Assembly (NCBI GenBank): GCA_028752905.1
Contig: JAQNBH010000015.1
Coordinates: forward strand, 15,794,169 to 15,858,168
Direction: 5' to 3'
DNA: 64,000 bases
Origin: Cladorhizidae sp. MBARI D1340-BT2
Lineage: Eukaryota; Porifera; Demospongiae; Poecilosclerida; Cladorhizidae
Positions within the stretch are counted from its first letter, which is position 1. Every line of letters begins with the position of its first letter. Position numbers and translations under genes: made by a program. Of this stretch, positions 1 to 10,800 are shown piece after piece. The notes under the pieces were generated by a model, which worked only from the letters and a program-made list of their open reading frames with translations, was not told the origin of the DNA and made no database searches.

Positions 1-83
1 GTCATTGCTTGTTATCAGTTGTCTTTTGTTGTAGTGTTGTTGTAAGTTGTATAAAGCCAAATATCGTATTGTTGGTCACTTCA
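1..83 (+). repeat. 5' LTR, 3' portion, of element A
   Basis: Identical to 3781-3863 over 83 bases; identity stops after TTCA at 83 and 3863, which marks the LTR end. The gag start codon follows only 15 bases later. Confidence 0.9.
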
Positions 84-98
84 ATTTATACAACTTAC

Positions 99-2699
99 AT
101 GGACACCCTACTGAAGCCCTCGCGCCTGGACCTAGACCCGAATTCTCCGCTGGCTGCCAAACAGTGGAGGCACTGGCACAGGACGTTCACAAACTTCATC
201 GAAGAATGTGGGGAGCGTGCCCCGAACAAATTCAGGACTCTGATCAACTACATATCGCACAATGTTTTCGATTACATCGAGGACTGCCATGATTATGAAG
301 CTGCGGTTGAAACGCTGACGCAACTATATGTAAAAACGCCAAATGAGATATTTGCTAGGCATCTACTGGCCACCAGGAGACAGAGGTCAGGTGAAACTCT
401 AAGGGAATTTCTGCAGGATCTTCAAAGGCTAAGTAAAGACTGCAACATAAAAGCTGTCAGTGCAGAGCAATACAGAGAAGAATTAATAAGAGACACCTTT
501 ATCAATGGACTTTCTTCTCAACTCATTCGACAACGCCTCCTGGAGAACAAACAGTTGGATCTTAAAACAGCATTTGATCAGGCAAATGCACTAGACTTGG
601 CACAGAAGAACTCGGAAGCATATACCACACCTATTACTCAGACAGCTGCTGCAGCAATGGTCACCTCTCAAGGTGATGACGATGGACAAATAGCTGTTGA
701 TGTCGACTCCTCCCTTGCTGCGGCCGCTACGCGTGAGTACAAGAAGAGTTGTTTCTTCTGTGGAGGTTCTATGCATTATAGGAAGGACTGCCCCGCTCGA
801 GAAGAACAGTGTCGTAACTGTGGTACAAAAGGTCACTTTGCAAGGGTGTGTCGGTCAAAGAAAATCCATAAAGCTAGCAAAATGACATCAGCTGCAATTA
901 CAGCTTGCTCAGTTGTGGCTGCCTGTCCTAAAAGCTTGACCCTAGCCTCTATAAATGTCTCCGTGCAAGGACAAAATCTCTCAGCCTTGATTGATACTGG
1001 AAGCACCAATAGTTTCATTAATGAACGAGTTGCTATGAAACTGAAGCTCAAAGTTCATCGTTCATCACAGGATATAAGCTTGGCTCTAACTACTGCAAAG
1101 ACCCGTATCTTAGGTCACTGTTTGGTGGATATTAGCACCACCGATCATGTCTATACAGCTACCCATCTTGGTGTTCTCGAAAACCTCTGTAGCGATATGA
1201 TTCTTGGACAAGACTTCCAGAAGGAACACAAGAGAGTCATTGTCAACTATGGAGGTGCGAAACCTGATTTGATTATATCCAATTCAGTGTCAGTCTGTGC
1301 TCTTGCTGAAGCTTCACTTGGTGAACCGTCGCTCTTCGAAAATCTTCTCCCCTCCTGCAAACCCGTGGCAACCAAGTCGAGACGTTTTAGCAAGGATGAT
1401 CAGGCCTTTATACACCAAGAAATTACTCGGCTTCTAGCTGAGGACATCATTGAGCCTAGTACATCACCTTGGCGGGCACAAGTGGTTGTCGTCAAAGATC
1501 CCTCACTTCGGCACAAAAAAAGGCTCTGTATTGACTATTCTCAGACGGTGAACCTGTACACTGAACTCGACGGATACCCACTTCCTCGAATTGATGAGTT
1601 GGTCAATAACCTGGCCAACTATAAGGTGTTTTCAACATTCGATCTTAAGAGTGCCTACCATCAGGTCCCAATAAAAGAATCGGACATGAAGTATACCGGC
1701 TTTGAGGCGAATGGGAGACTCTATCATTTTTGTCGTATCCCTTTCGGAGTTACCAATGGTGTCGCGGTCTTTCAGAGAAGCATGGATAAGATGGTTGAAG
1801 AGGAAGGGCTCAAAGACACCTTTCCTTATCTGGACAACATAACGGTTGCAGGCAAGGACCAAGCTGAGCATGACACCAACGTCCAGAAGTTTCTAGATGC
1901 AGTTCAAAGTCGAAACCTGACCCTCAATCAAAGCAAGACAGTGAAATCCGTGAAGGTCATCAACATCCTGGGGTATTGTGTGGGCAACAGTACCATCAAA
2001 CCTGATCCTGAAAGACTCCGTCCTCTTCAGGAATTTCCTCCTCCTACTAACAAGCGATCTCTTCGCCGAGTTGTAGGAATGTTTGCTTACTATGCGAAGT
2101 GGATACCACAATTTTCTGACAGAATAAAACCTCTGATGAGTGTAACCTCTTTTCCATTGGACGCACCTTCATTGAAAGCCTTTGATCTCCTTAAGAAGGA
2201 GCTCGAAGGTGCTACTCTTCAATCTATAGACGAAAGCTGCCCATTTGTTGTAGAGTGTGACGCCTCTGAAGTTGCGATCTCTGCTACGCTAAATCAAAGG
2301 GGACGACCAGTCGCATTTATGTCTAGGACACTACAGAGTAGTGAACTGCACTATCCGTCGATAGAGAAGGAAGCCACGGCGATCATGGAGGCTGTACGCA
2401 AGTGGCGACACTTACTTTCGTGTCGCCATTTCACTCTTATTACTGACCAACGCTCGGTGGCATTCATGTTTGATAGCAGGAAACGTTCGAAAGTCAAGAA
2501 CAATAAAATACAAGACTGGAGACTTGAATTGGCCTCATTCTCCTACACGGTGAAGTACCGTCCTGGCAAAGACAATGTGGCACCAGATTCCTTTACACGG
2601 GCGTTTCTATCTTCGATACAGTCACATTGCCTTGTGTCACCCCGGAGTAACTCGAATGCTGCATTTTGTTCGCTCAAAGAATCTGCCATACTCGACTGA
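99..2699 (+). CDS. Gag-Pol polyprotein of element A (gag, protease, RT, RNase H)
   Basis: A single frame of 866 codons from the ATG at 99, chosen because upstream in-frame sequence is LTR. In order it shows a gag region (roughly residues 1-200), two CX2CX4HX4C zinc knuckles (about 220-255), an aspartic protease with DTGST (near 300), a reverse transcriptase from about 420 with the fingers motif CIDYSQ, and an RNase H with VECDASE near 720. The RT catalytic box reads YLDN instead of the usual YxDD, so the second aspartate is Asn. The frame ends in a stop at 2697-2699, after RNase H, where the integrase continues in another frame. Gag and pol are fused without the frameshift many relatives use. 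The changed active site makes independent activity doubtful. Confidence 0.88.
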   Translation: MDTLLKPSRLDLDPNSPLAAKQWRHWHRTFTNFIEECGERAPNKFRTLINYISHNVFDYIEDCHDYEAAVETLTQLYVKTPNEIFARHLLATRRQRSGETLREFLQDLQRLSKDCNIKAVSAEQYREELIRDTFINGLSSQLIRQRLLENKQLDLKTAFDQANALDLAQKNSEAYTTPITQTAAAAMVTSQGDDDGQIAVDVDSSLAAAATREYKKSCFFCGGSMHYRKDCPAREEQCRNCGTKGHFARVCRSKKIHKASKMTSAAITACSVVAACPKSLTLASINVSVQGQNLSALIDTGSTNSFINERVAMKLKLKVHRSSQDISLALTTAKTRILGHCLVDISTTDHVYTATHLGVLENLCSDMILGQDFQKEHKRVIVNYGGAKPDLIISNSVSVCALAEASLGEPSLFENLLPSCKPVATKSRRFSKDDQAFIHQEITRLLAEDIIEPSTSPWRAQVVVVKDPSLRHKKRLCIDYSQTVNLYTELDGYPLPRIDELVNNLANYKVFSTFDLKSAYHQVPIKESDMKYTGFEANGRLYHFCRIPFGVTNGVAVFQRSMDKMVEEEGLKDTFPYLDNITVAGKDQAEHDTNVQKFLDAVQSRNLTLNQSKTVKSVKVINILGYCVGNSTIKPDPERLRPLQEFPPPTNKRSLRRVVGMFAYYAKWIPQFSDRIKPLMSVTSFPLDAPSLKAFDLLKKELEGATLQSIDESCPFVVECDASEVAISATLNQRGRPVAFMSRTLQSSELHYPSIEKEATAIMEAVRKWRHLLSCRHFTLITDQRSVAFMFDSRKRSKVKNNKIQDWRLELASFSYTVKYRPGKDNVAPDSFTRAFLSSIQSHCLVSPRSNSNAAFCSLKESAILD

Positions 2700-3654
2700 A
2701 GACGTGAAAAGAGTATGTTCGAGTTGCAGAATATGTGCAGAGCTGAAGCCTCAGTTTTACCGCCCGGTTCCTGGAACTTTGATCAAAGCGACTCAACCCA
2801 TGGAGAGACTCAGTATGGACTTCAAAGGACCGTTACCTACTGACTCTCGCAACATATACATGCTCACTGTTGTGGACGAGTACTCACGTTTTCCTTTTGC
2901 ATTCCCTTGCCCAAACATGAGCTCCTCAACTGTCATAAAGTGCCTTGACCAGGTATTCACTCTTTGTGGTTTGCCTAGTTATATTCATTCTGATCGTGGC
3001 TCTTCTTTCCTGTCACAAGAACTAAAAGACTACTTTTTAGCCCGTGGAATAGCTACTAGCAAGTCCACGCCTTATCATCCGATAGGAAATGGCCAGGTGG
3101 AACGGTATAACGGAATCATCTGGAAAGCTGTTCGTCTTGCATTAAAGTCAGCTCGGCTACCAGATTCCCAATGGGAAATAGCATTACCTAGTGCCTTACA
3201 CTCAATCAGGTCGTTGCTCACTACGTCCACAAACACCACACCTCACGAGCGATTCTTTGGGTATCAGCGCCGATCTTGCCATGGAACTTCAATGCCTTCG
3301 TGGCTGATGTCCCCAGGTCCTGTCTTGCTCCGCCGATTCGTACGAGTGCACAAGAATGACCCACTAGTGGATCAAGTGGATCTTCAAGGAGCCAATCCTA
3401 CTTATGCCCATGTGCGTTACAAAGATGGTCGGGAATCAACTGTTTCCCTCCGAGATTTGGCCCCTTGTCCGAGAAGCCCGTTAAATGAGAGATACACTCT
3501 GTCGCCATCAACGGATCCCGAAAGCACCTCTCAAAGTGACATTTCTACTGATACCATGGCCCCACTGGCTGATGAGCCTGAACCGAGCTCTATTCGACGT
3601 TCTACTCGAGACGTGAAGCCACCCATACGATTGGGATTTCCTGCAAAGGAATAA
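2620..3654 (+). pseudogene. Integrase of element A, out of frame with gag-pol
   Basis: This region encodes a retroviral-type integrase: an HHCC-like zinc module starting near LCHPG and ending with the CSSCRIC cysteines, then a DDE core with D in SMDFKGP, D in HSDRGSS and E in QVERYN, then a basic C-terminal tail ending in a stop at 3652-3654. The open frame runs from 2575, but homology starts only near 2625. It is in frame 1 while gag-pol is in frame 0. The short linker normally found between RNase H and the zinc module looks shortened, so a small deletion with frameshift near 2625-2640 is likely. The catalytic triad itself is intact. Confidence 0.82.
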
Positions 3655-3670
3655 CTGTCATTTTCTCTTT

Positions 3671-3682
3671 AGAGGGGAAGAA
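3671..3682 (+). other. Polypurine tract of element A
   Basis: AGAGGGGAAGAA lies directly before the 3' LTR, the position where plus-strand DNA synthesis is primed in LTR elements. Confidence 0.7.
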
Positions 3683-3863
3683 TGATGTGAACTTTGTACT
3701 ACTAGCTAATTAATCACATGGTATCAGGTGACCCCGAAACCTCGTGACTGTGAACTCGCTACTCTTTCTGTTAGTTGCTAGTCATTGCTTGTTATCAGTT
3801 GTCTTTTGTTGTAGTGTTGTTGTAAGTTGTATAAAGCCAAATATCGTATTGTTGGTCACTTCA
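3683..3863 (+). repeat. 3' LTR of element A
   Basis: Starts with TGATGTGAAC (or three bases later, TGTGAAC) after the purine tract and ends with TTCA, giving a TG...CA LTR of about 180 bp. Its last 83 bases equal window bases 1-83. Confidence 0.85.
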
Positions 3864-4243
3864 CAGGTGTTGATGAATTAGGATTTGAGCTTAAAGATGT
3901 TGGGTTGGAGCGGACTAATTGATAGTCATGATATAGCTGACCTTTACAAAACCTTGTATTTTTATGCAATTTCTATTCAAACCAAAACTGATGAGGGACC
4001 TTCCTTGAGTAGAATTGATTCCATACAGCTCTCAGGTGGAGTGAGGTCTGGCTTGATGAAATGGGGGGGGCTTTAGTCCTTTCCTTTTTTAAAGTAGATT
4101 TGCAACTTCTGAGGTACGACTCAACTTTACCAAGATGGGTCTTTGATGAGTCAACTCTGGGTGATACTTTACCCAGACGATGATGGTCTCTGATTACACT
4201 ATATGAATGGATGCAAGGTCACTCTTCTGTCTGAGAAATCTGG
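3864..4243. other. No recognised gene
   Basis: Short open stretches (the longest is 63 codons at 3885-4076, plus strand) resemble nothing I know. Ordinary non-coding sequence between two mobile elements. Confidence 0.5.
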
Positions 4244-5560
4244 CAGGGTTTCATACAGGGGGGAACCCCCCCCCCCCAAAACGATTTCTCCCCCCCCCCC
4301 CCCCAAATTTTTTTCACAATAAAAATGTATAGAGTGTAATTAATGAAATTTCTTATGTAATACATTACAGTAACGGGAAAAAAGAGCAATACAGAGAAGG
4401 GAACGTAGAAGCAATAGCAAATTCAAAGATGATCAACAGTAATAAAATTATAATCGAACAATTTATTAACAAAGTTAATATATAAGCAAAGATATACAAT
4501 AATGTATGGTGAAAATTACAATACAGTGAGTTCAGTAATAAATTAAAGTAAAATGCGTCTATATTTCTGTTTAAAAATGTCGAGAATTGTATTAAAGTCC
4601 ACATCGGTCAAAGGTGGACCCTTAATTTTCATCTAGGTTCGAGTCAGATAGACGACTGCGTAGGCGAGTTTTAATCAACTTCATTTGACTAAAGGAACGC
4701 TCTACTGTAGCTGTGCTAACAGGAAGTATTGTAATGTTCAATAGCTTCCACATTTCAGGGAAAATTCCTCCGTACGTATGTGACTTGTTCATCTCGTCCA
4801 GGATTTCTTGCATGCTAGGAGATTCCGACTCTTCTTTACGTTCCATTATTGCCTTTTTCTCCACTAGCAAAGTCCGTCTAAATATCTTCCACTCTGAAAG
4901 AAGCTCATCACCATCAAGCAATGGAGGTGAGGTGTAAGTCGTCCCCACATACTCAACCTCTGCTTCTTTTCCATAGAACTTGGCAAGAATCTTGATTTGC
5001 TCGCCGCCATATGATGGTAAGGATGCTTCAGCGGGTAGTAGGGAGGGACTGAATATGGACATGGCAGTAACAATCTTCACGTCTTTATCAGTAAATCGAC
5101 TCTTAATATTTAGAAGAAGGAATCGACGTATGGAATTGCAACTAGAGTTCGATACTCGGCTGTGGTTGTGATAGAATACCAATGGCTTCGTGCAGATCCA
5201 TGTGTGCCGAGTGTTATATCGTGTTTTTCCTTCAACAGAGATATTTCAGACTCTGACTGAACCCAACTACTCACTTCTTTCATCCTTTAGATGCTCAAGT
5301 TGATCCGTCGTGATTTTCAGAAGTACTGATAACCTGCTCAAATCGAGTAGCTTTCTTTGCATCGAAACATTCATCCTTGCCAGGATATCCAGAACTTCTT
5401 GACAGGAACACGGTACAGTGTAAGTAGCAATGAGAGCACCAATACCGTATGCTTCAGCATCACCTGATGTCTAATAGATTTTCTCGGTAAATAGCCCATA
5501 CACAGCGTTCGTGTGAGAGCCATCTGGTATCACTAGGCTTCACAATCTTAAGCTCAGGTA
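4244..5560 (-). mobile_element. Decayed hAT transposon
   Basis: CAGGGTTTCATACAGG at 4244, followed by G and C runs, resembles the ends of the complete hAT element at 23796-27113 and of the small element at 8343. Transposase remains on the minus strand follow inward. I could not find the matching other end, so the right border is set by the last recognisable coding similarity. Confidence 0.65.
4622..5560 (-). pseudogene. hAT transposase remnant, C-terminal half
   Basis: The open part (5182 down to 4622, up to 186 codons) ends with the hAT dimerisation domain. It contains VSTATVERSFSQMK, nearly the same as VSTASVERSFSQMK in the intact transposase at 23959-26145, so both belong to one family. 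Upstream on the minus strand, pieces in other frames continue the similarity: DTRWLSHERC (around 5500-5535) matches DTRWLAHERC of the intact copy, and the segment around 5290-5420 matches the helical region after it. Several stops and frame changes separate these parts. The N-terminal zinc finger was not found. It is a dead copy. Confidence 0.75.
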
Positions 5561-6599
5561 GCTAGAGGACAGACTGGACTGCTTTGAGAGATTCTGCTTT
5601 GAGTACAAGTGGCTCTACCCGCAGATTAAGAGTTGCTTTAGGTCTCAACTCCTCAGGGGGCTAAAGTTCTTCTAAGTCCATACTTGGACCCATTGCAGAT
5701 GACAAACGGAGTTTGCCAATGAATGAACAACTATCAATCAGTGTTGGCACTTGGTAGTGGCAAACTACACGAGAAATGTTGGGGCTTTAATGATTCTGAC
5801 ATTACTGGCGAGGCCATTGCTAGAGAGACATTACACAATTGGTTGTCTTGCAGTTACCAAGAGCAAAATATAATTCTTTGCTGGAACTGCATGTTGTATA
5901 TACGTGTTTTGCAGGTTAGCCAGTCAGACTAACATCAGTCATTTCTCTGGTCTGGTCCCCAAGCCAAGTAAATCTCGGTACGGAAATGGTCTCATTGAGA
6001 TCTGGCTTTGATAATGATATCCATATTCCGGTAATCATTTTGTGGTTTGTTGTTAGGCAACAATTTTCAAGTATCATATCCATTTTCATTATTACATTCT
6101 GATAATAATTATATTGCTAGGGAGTTTGATTATTTACAGCTGCAGTCATAAGCTTCTAGAAAGTCACCGTGAAGGAGTAGATTACTGCCAACTTTGATTA
6201 TAAAAAGTTATGAATCGTTATCATGAGAATACATATTATACATATTATAGTGATATCTGTAGTTTCGCATGACTTAGGTTGATATTTATTTGTGACACAT
6301 CATAGTGCACATAGTTCTTGTTCTGGCTTAAAATGCAAGATCCAGATGACCCTCAATGACGTGATAGCAACAAGAAAATGCAAGCAAAAATATACATACA
6401 GTCAACAGTGCTTCCCCAAGCACAACAGACATCATCAAGGGCAGCAACTGGCAGTCGGTGACCACCAGCTTGCACGCATAAAACTATACATTGGGGACAA
6501 CGAGCACGAGGGTTTGGAGAAGTATGGTCCAGTACAGCCATCGCCAGGAAACTCAAGAAAGATCAGTAATGCATGGCTAGTTATATATACATACATGGC
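5561..6599. other. No recognised gene
   Basis: AT-rich sequence with only short open frames; the longest (6292-6630, plus strand, 112 codons) runs into the minisatellite and has no recognisable domain. The part up to about 5700 may still be eroded hAT sequence. Confidence 0.45.
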
Positions 6600-7140
6600 A
6601 TTATACATCATCATATGGCTATATAGTTAACACATTGCATTATACATCATCTATGGCTAGTTAACACATTGCATTATATGTCATCCATGGCTAGTTAACA
6701 CATTGCATTATACATCATCCATGGCTAGTAACACATTGCATTATACATCATCCATGGCTAGTTAACACATTGCATTATACATCATGGCTAGTTAACACAT
6801 TGCATTATACATCATCCATGGCTAGTTAACACATTGCATTATACATCATCCATGGCTCATTAACACATTGCATTATACATCATGGCTAGTTAACACATTG
6901 CATTATACATCATGGCTAGTTAACACATTGCATTATACATCATCCATGGCTCGTTAACACATTGCATTATACATCATGGCTAGTTAACACATTGCATTAT
7001 ACATCATGGCTAGTTAACACATTGCATTATACATCATCCATGGCTAGTTAACACATTGCATTATACATCATCCATGGCTAGTTAACACATTATACATCAT
7101 GGCTAGTTAACACATTTCATCATACATCATGGCTAGTTAA
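6600..7140. repeat. Minisatellite, 30/34-bp unit, about 16 copies
   Basis: Unit of the type ATGGCTAGTTAACACATTGC followed by ATTATACATC, with or without ATCC, giving 30- and 34-bp variants mixed along the array. Each unit carries GTTAAC. The last two units are more diverged. Confidence 0.93.
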
Positions 7141-7551
7141 ATATGCACGCAAGAAATGGGGGATACCCAGGGTTTTCCCCTCCCCATGCAAGCATGTGCA
7201 CCACTAGAGGGACAGGAGAAGACTCAACTCCCTCATACACATTGCATTATACATCATCCACGGCCAGTTATATATGCATACATATAAATATATATACATG
7301 TATATACATATATACATCATCAAAATACTGCATGCAATAAAATGGGTTATATTCATAGAGGGTTGTGTGAAATAGGTATACACAACATCCACTATATATG
7401 AAAAGGCACAAGGAGTGTTGTAAAGTTCAGCAACATAGTTATCAGCAATGACTAGTCTAATCTACACTGCAAATGCAACACCAGCAAAAGAAAAAGTGTA
7501 CACAAAATATTCTTTGGTTGTTCTACTTAATAAAGTTATATTGAAATGCAC
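7141..7551. other. 3' flank of kindlin, AT-rich
   Basis: Contains TATA/TACA simple sequence at about 7268-7318. On the minus strand this is where the kindlin 3' UTR should lie. I did not find a clear AATAAA on that strand close to the stop codon. Confidence 0.4.
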
Positions 7552-7887
7552 TCAGGCTGCAAGAAACCGTGCCATCGTCTCAGAGCCCCACCCACTGAGA
7601 TTGTTGGTCACACCTCCCGTCAGCTTCACGAACATGGCCACATCGAGAGAATCCTTGGAGTCACGGAGCGAGAGCCAAATATTCCCGCCAATAAACTCAT
7701 GGGTGACCTTGAGGTCGGCCGAGAGGCAATGGAATAGAAGCTTCTCTTCTTCGTGGTCAACTCTGAGCTGTTTGGATTCCCAGTTCACATTCCAGGACTT
7801 CATGGCAGAATAGCGCCAGGTTTTCTTGTGGTCATGAGTATGAACGTCCATCAGGATCAGCCTGTTGTAGGCAATGCCCAGAAACTC
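7552..7887 (-). CDS. FERMT: Kindlin last exon: F3 subdomain and C-terminus
   Basis: 111 codons plus stop, from acceptor ATATGCAG. The start EFLGIAYNRLI, the core KTWRYSAMKSWNVNWE and HEFIGGNIWLSLR follow kindlin F3 closely. The vertebrate integrin-binding pair Gln-Trp (MKQWNVNWE) is Ser-Trp here: the tryptophan is kept, the glutamine is not. The protein continues about 15 residues past the usual end (after SLD..MF.KLT.G), giving a short extra tail ending RFLAA. Confidence 0.93.
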   Translation of the reverse strand, partial: EFLGIAYNRLILMDVHTHDHKKTWRYSAMKSWNVNWESKQLRVDHEEEKLLFHCLSADLKVTHEFIGGNIWLSLRDSKDSLDVAMFVKLTGGVTNNLSGWGSETMARFLAA

Positions 7888-10800
7888 CTGCATATTAGAG
7901 AGGTAAAGTGAACAACGTAACGAGGATGCAATCAGATTCACTCACTCGAGTGCTCTGTGTGCATGTACCACACGGAAATAATTTGACAAGGAATTGCTGG
8001 ACTTCAGTTGACGTGTACAATAATGACCACTGTTGAGATTCTTCAACAGAGAGATTAGCCTCATGTACAGTAGAAGCTGCAGCCCCAGCAACATCTTCAG
8101 GTTGAGGAAGAACACCCTTAAGCTTTCTAAAGTAGTGAAGGAGACATACATGTAGGATAGGGACTTTCTACTCGAGCTGCAAATATTGCTGAGTCATAGC
8201 TACATGCGCAATTAATTGTTGATGATGATGACTTAATTTATATATTTGTGAAAAATATTCATGTTGGGATGGCCACTCAGGAAATATTGCAGCTATTCCA
8301 CCCTCCCCTCCCCCCATCAAATTATTTCACTATAATGGTATGCAGGGTTTCATTTAAACGGCAACTGGAGGAATCTGGATTTTAAGGGGGGGCATGATGG
8401 TTAAAGATGTGACAAAGTTTCACAAATGCCATCTGCACTCATCAACATCAATAATGATACAATTTCCAAGTGGGGGCAAAAAGGTTCCAAGGGGGGGCCG
8501 CCGACCCCCGACCCCCACTCCTAAATGGAACCCTGGTATGCAAAAGAAAAGGAGGAAGGAGATGAATTCATTGGGGGGGGGGGGGGAGGGGAAGGGAGGG
8601 GGGCATATTTTATTTATTAGCTAGAAGTTCAGAAACCTGACATCTTCCCAACATAGTGCATGTGAGTGTGTGTATATATATACACACTCACTCACATATA
8701 CACACACACACATATATAATGTTAACCATCTACCATAAATGTGGAGTTCTTTGCTCTCGACACTAAGCTACGAAAAATGTACTCTAAGGGGAAAAAAGGT
8801 AAGGTGATACTATTAGCTACAATTGGATCATGTGCAAGGACTGTCGGCAGTGGAGAATTGTTTTGAGAAGTGAGCTGTATGGCCTAGCAATCCCATAGCT
8901 CCCTGAAGCACTGACCTATGGACTGAAGACATGGCAGGAGTGAGAATGGATCAGTGGTATTAAAAAAATATTCTTATCAGAGTATTGATCACAGTATTGC
9001 TTTTAAAACTTGAAGTATCCTTTGTCTTCAAATACTTGCGAAAAGACACCGGCAGGCTTCAAAAAAGATAGTCCAAAAAGATACTCCACACAGCCATACA
9101 TGGTGATATTATTTATGTTCCAATTATTCGTTTTGATGTCCCCCCCCCCCAAATATTCCATTTTTTTTTTGATAATAAGAATCATCCAAAAATATTTTCA
9201 ACATTGAAATCAAGCCCAATTAAGGCATATATTTTGCACTAGTGTCTAGATACAAAAATAAGAAATGATCTTGTGCACTTATTTCCAGGCAACGTCACCA
9301 AATGTTCTATTTCCAGCTCTTCGCTTTTATTGCCGAAATACTTGCTCTATTTACTCTATTTAAGCTTCTCCACCCAACGCTACAATGGTCCTCCACAACC
9401 TGCCGCCATACTTGGTCTATTTAAGCTCCACCCAACGCTACAATGGTCCTCCACAACCTGCCGCCATACTTGGTCTATTTAGCCCAACCCAACGCTACAA
9501 TGGTCCTCCACAACCTGCCGCCATACTTGGTCTATTTAAGCTCCACCCAACGCTACAATGGTCCTCCACAACCTGCCGCCATACTTGGTCTATTTAGCCC
9601 AACCCAACGCTACAATGGTCCTCCACAACCTGCCGCCATACTTGGTCTATTTAGCCCAACCCAACGCAACAATGGTCCTCCACAACCTGCTGCCAGAAAA
9701 GAGGCCAAGGTATTTTTCTTGGAAGCCACCTTCAAAGAATTACTGCTGGCAGTGATGTGAAAAATATAAAACTTGACTGATGATGGCACCAATTAAACTT
9801 AACGATGTCAGTTCTGAACCTACTACTACACTCAGTCCCCATATTGGTCTGACCTCCTTTTAAAAATGGCGGATGGCAAAACCCACCCAACAAAGCTAAT
9901 GTTTCAGCATTGGCTAGCTTCTTGTCTGCTGCTTATCGGCCCTAAAGGGTGCTTCTGGCCACCATTACAAAAAGACGTCCAACAAGCCACTCTATGGGAT
10001 TGACTGGAAGGAAGCAGGAGTGTACCCGCGTAGACCACAACCAGTTTGATGACCCTTTACCATCCCAAATCGTATATGATCTTGAATGGTAAAGGGTTTT
10101 CGAACTGGTTGTGGTCTACACGAGCACACCCTCGTTGCCTCTGTTCTTTGACCGGCCAATCCAATGCAGTTGTTGTTTGTTTCTGTGGTGGTGTAATTGG
10201 CTAGCTGACCTGCTGCTAATCATAGTGTACTTGAAGAATGTAAAGGGTCCAGTGATGACTCAATGTTACATACGTAGGAGCTTTTAAGAGCAGTTCCCTA
10301 ATACCAAAAAGTCTACAATACTTCTCAAATAGGTGAAGTAGCTACAATGGCTTCAGAACGCGGCAATCTCTCACGACAGGTATAGTGCAGCTTACTCTAC
10401 TCTAGCTAGATTCTGCTCTGTAACGTTTTGTACCACTCCTGCTTGCTTCGTCAGCAGAGAAGCTCGAAGCTCAGCTCAGCTACCAGAGGAATCCCTTTGG
10501 GCAAGACCATGAAGCAGTTCTTTAGGCTCATCAAGATTTACCTAACCTCGTGTAGCGACAGAATGTATTATTATAAATACGCGTCATTTCCCATTGATGC
10601 GTCACATTCACGGTGGAACAATTTGGGTCACAGCAGATTGAGATTTTTTTTTTCTATGACGCATAATTAGACCTTTTACAATTTAGTCATTTTGGGAGGT
10701 CATCAAAACCATCAACAGTCCATATTCCAAGGGTTTTTTAAACCTCGGTTACCAGGAAGTAGCACACTTGAAATTAGGTGGATAAATAGAGCAATTTTAT

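Larger units (their letters stand above)
1..3863 (+). mobile_element. Ty3/gypsy LTR retrotransposon A (5' end cut by window)
   Basis: The first 83 bases recur exactly at 3781-3863, so these are the tail of the 5' LTR and the tail of the 3' LTR of one element. Between them the order is gag, two zinc knuckles, protease, reverse transcriptase, RNase H, integrase, purine tract, LTR, which is the standard Ty3/gypsy order. The compared LTR parts are identical, which suggests a recent insertion. The missing start is probably about 100 bp before the window. The 5 bases after the 3' LTR are CAGGT, so a target duplication would show CAGGT just before the 5' LTR. Confidence 0.92.

Noticed and set aside
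6600..7140. Regularly spaced repeats considered as a CRISPR array
   Set aside because: Units are directly adjacent with no unique spacers, and the window is eukaryotic; a minisatellite.
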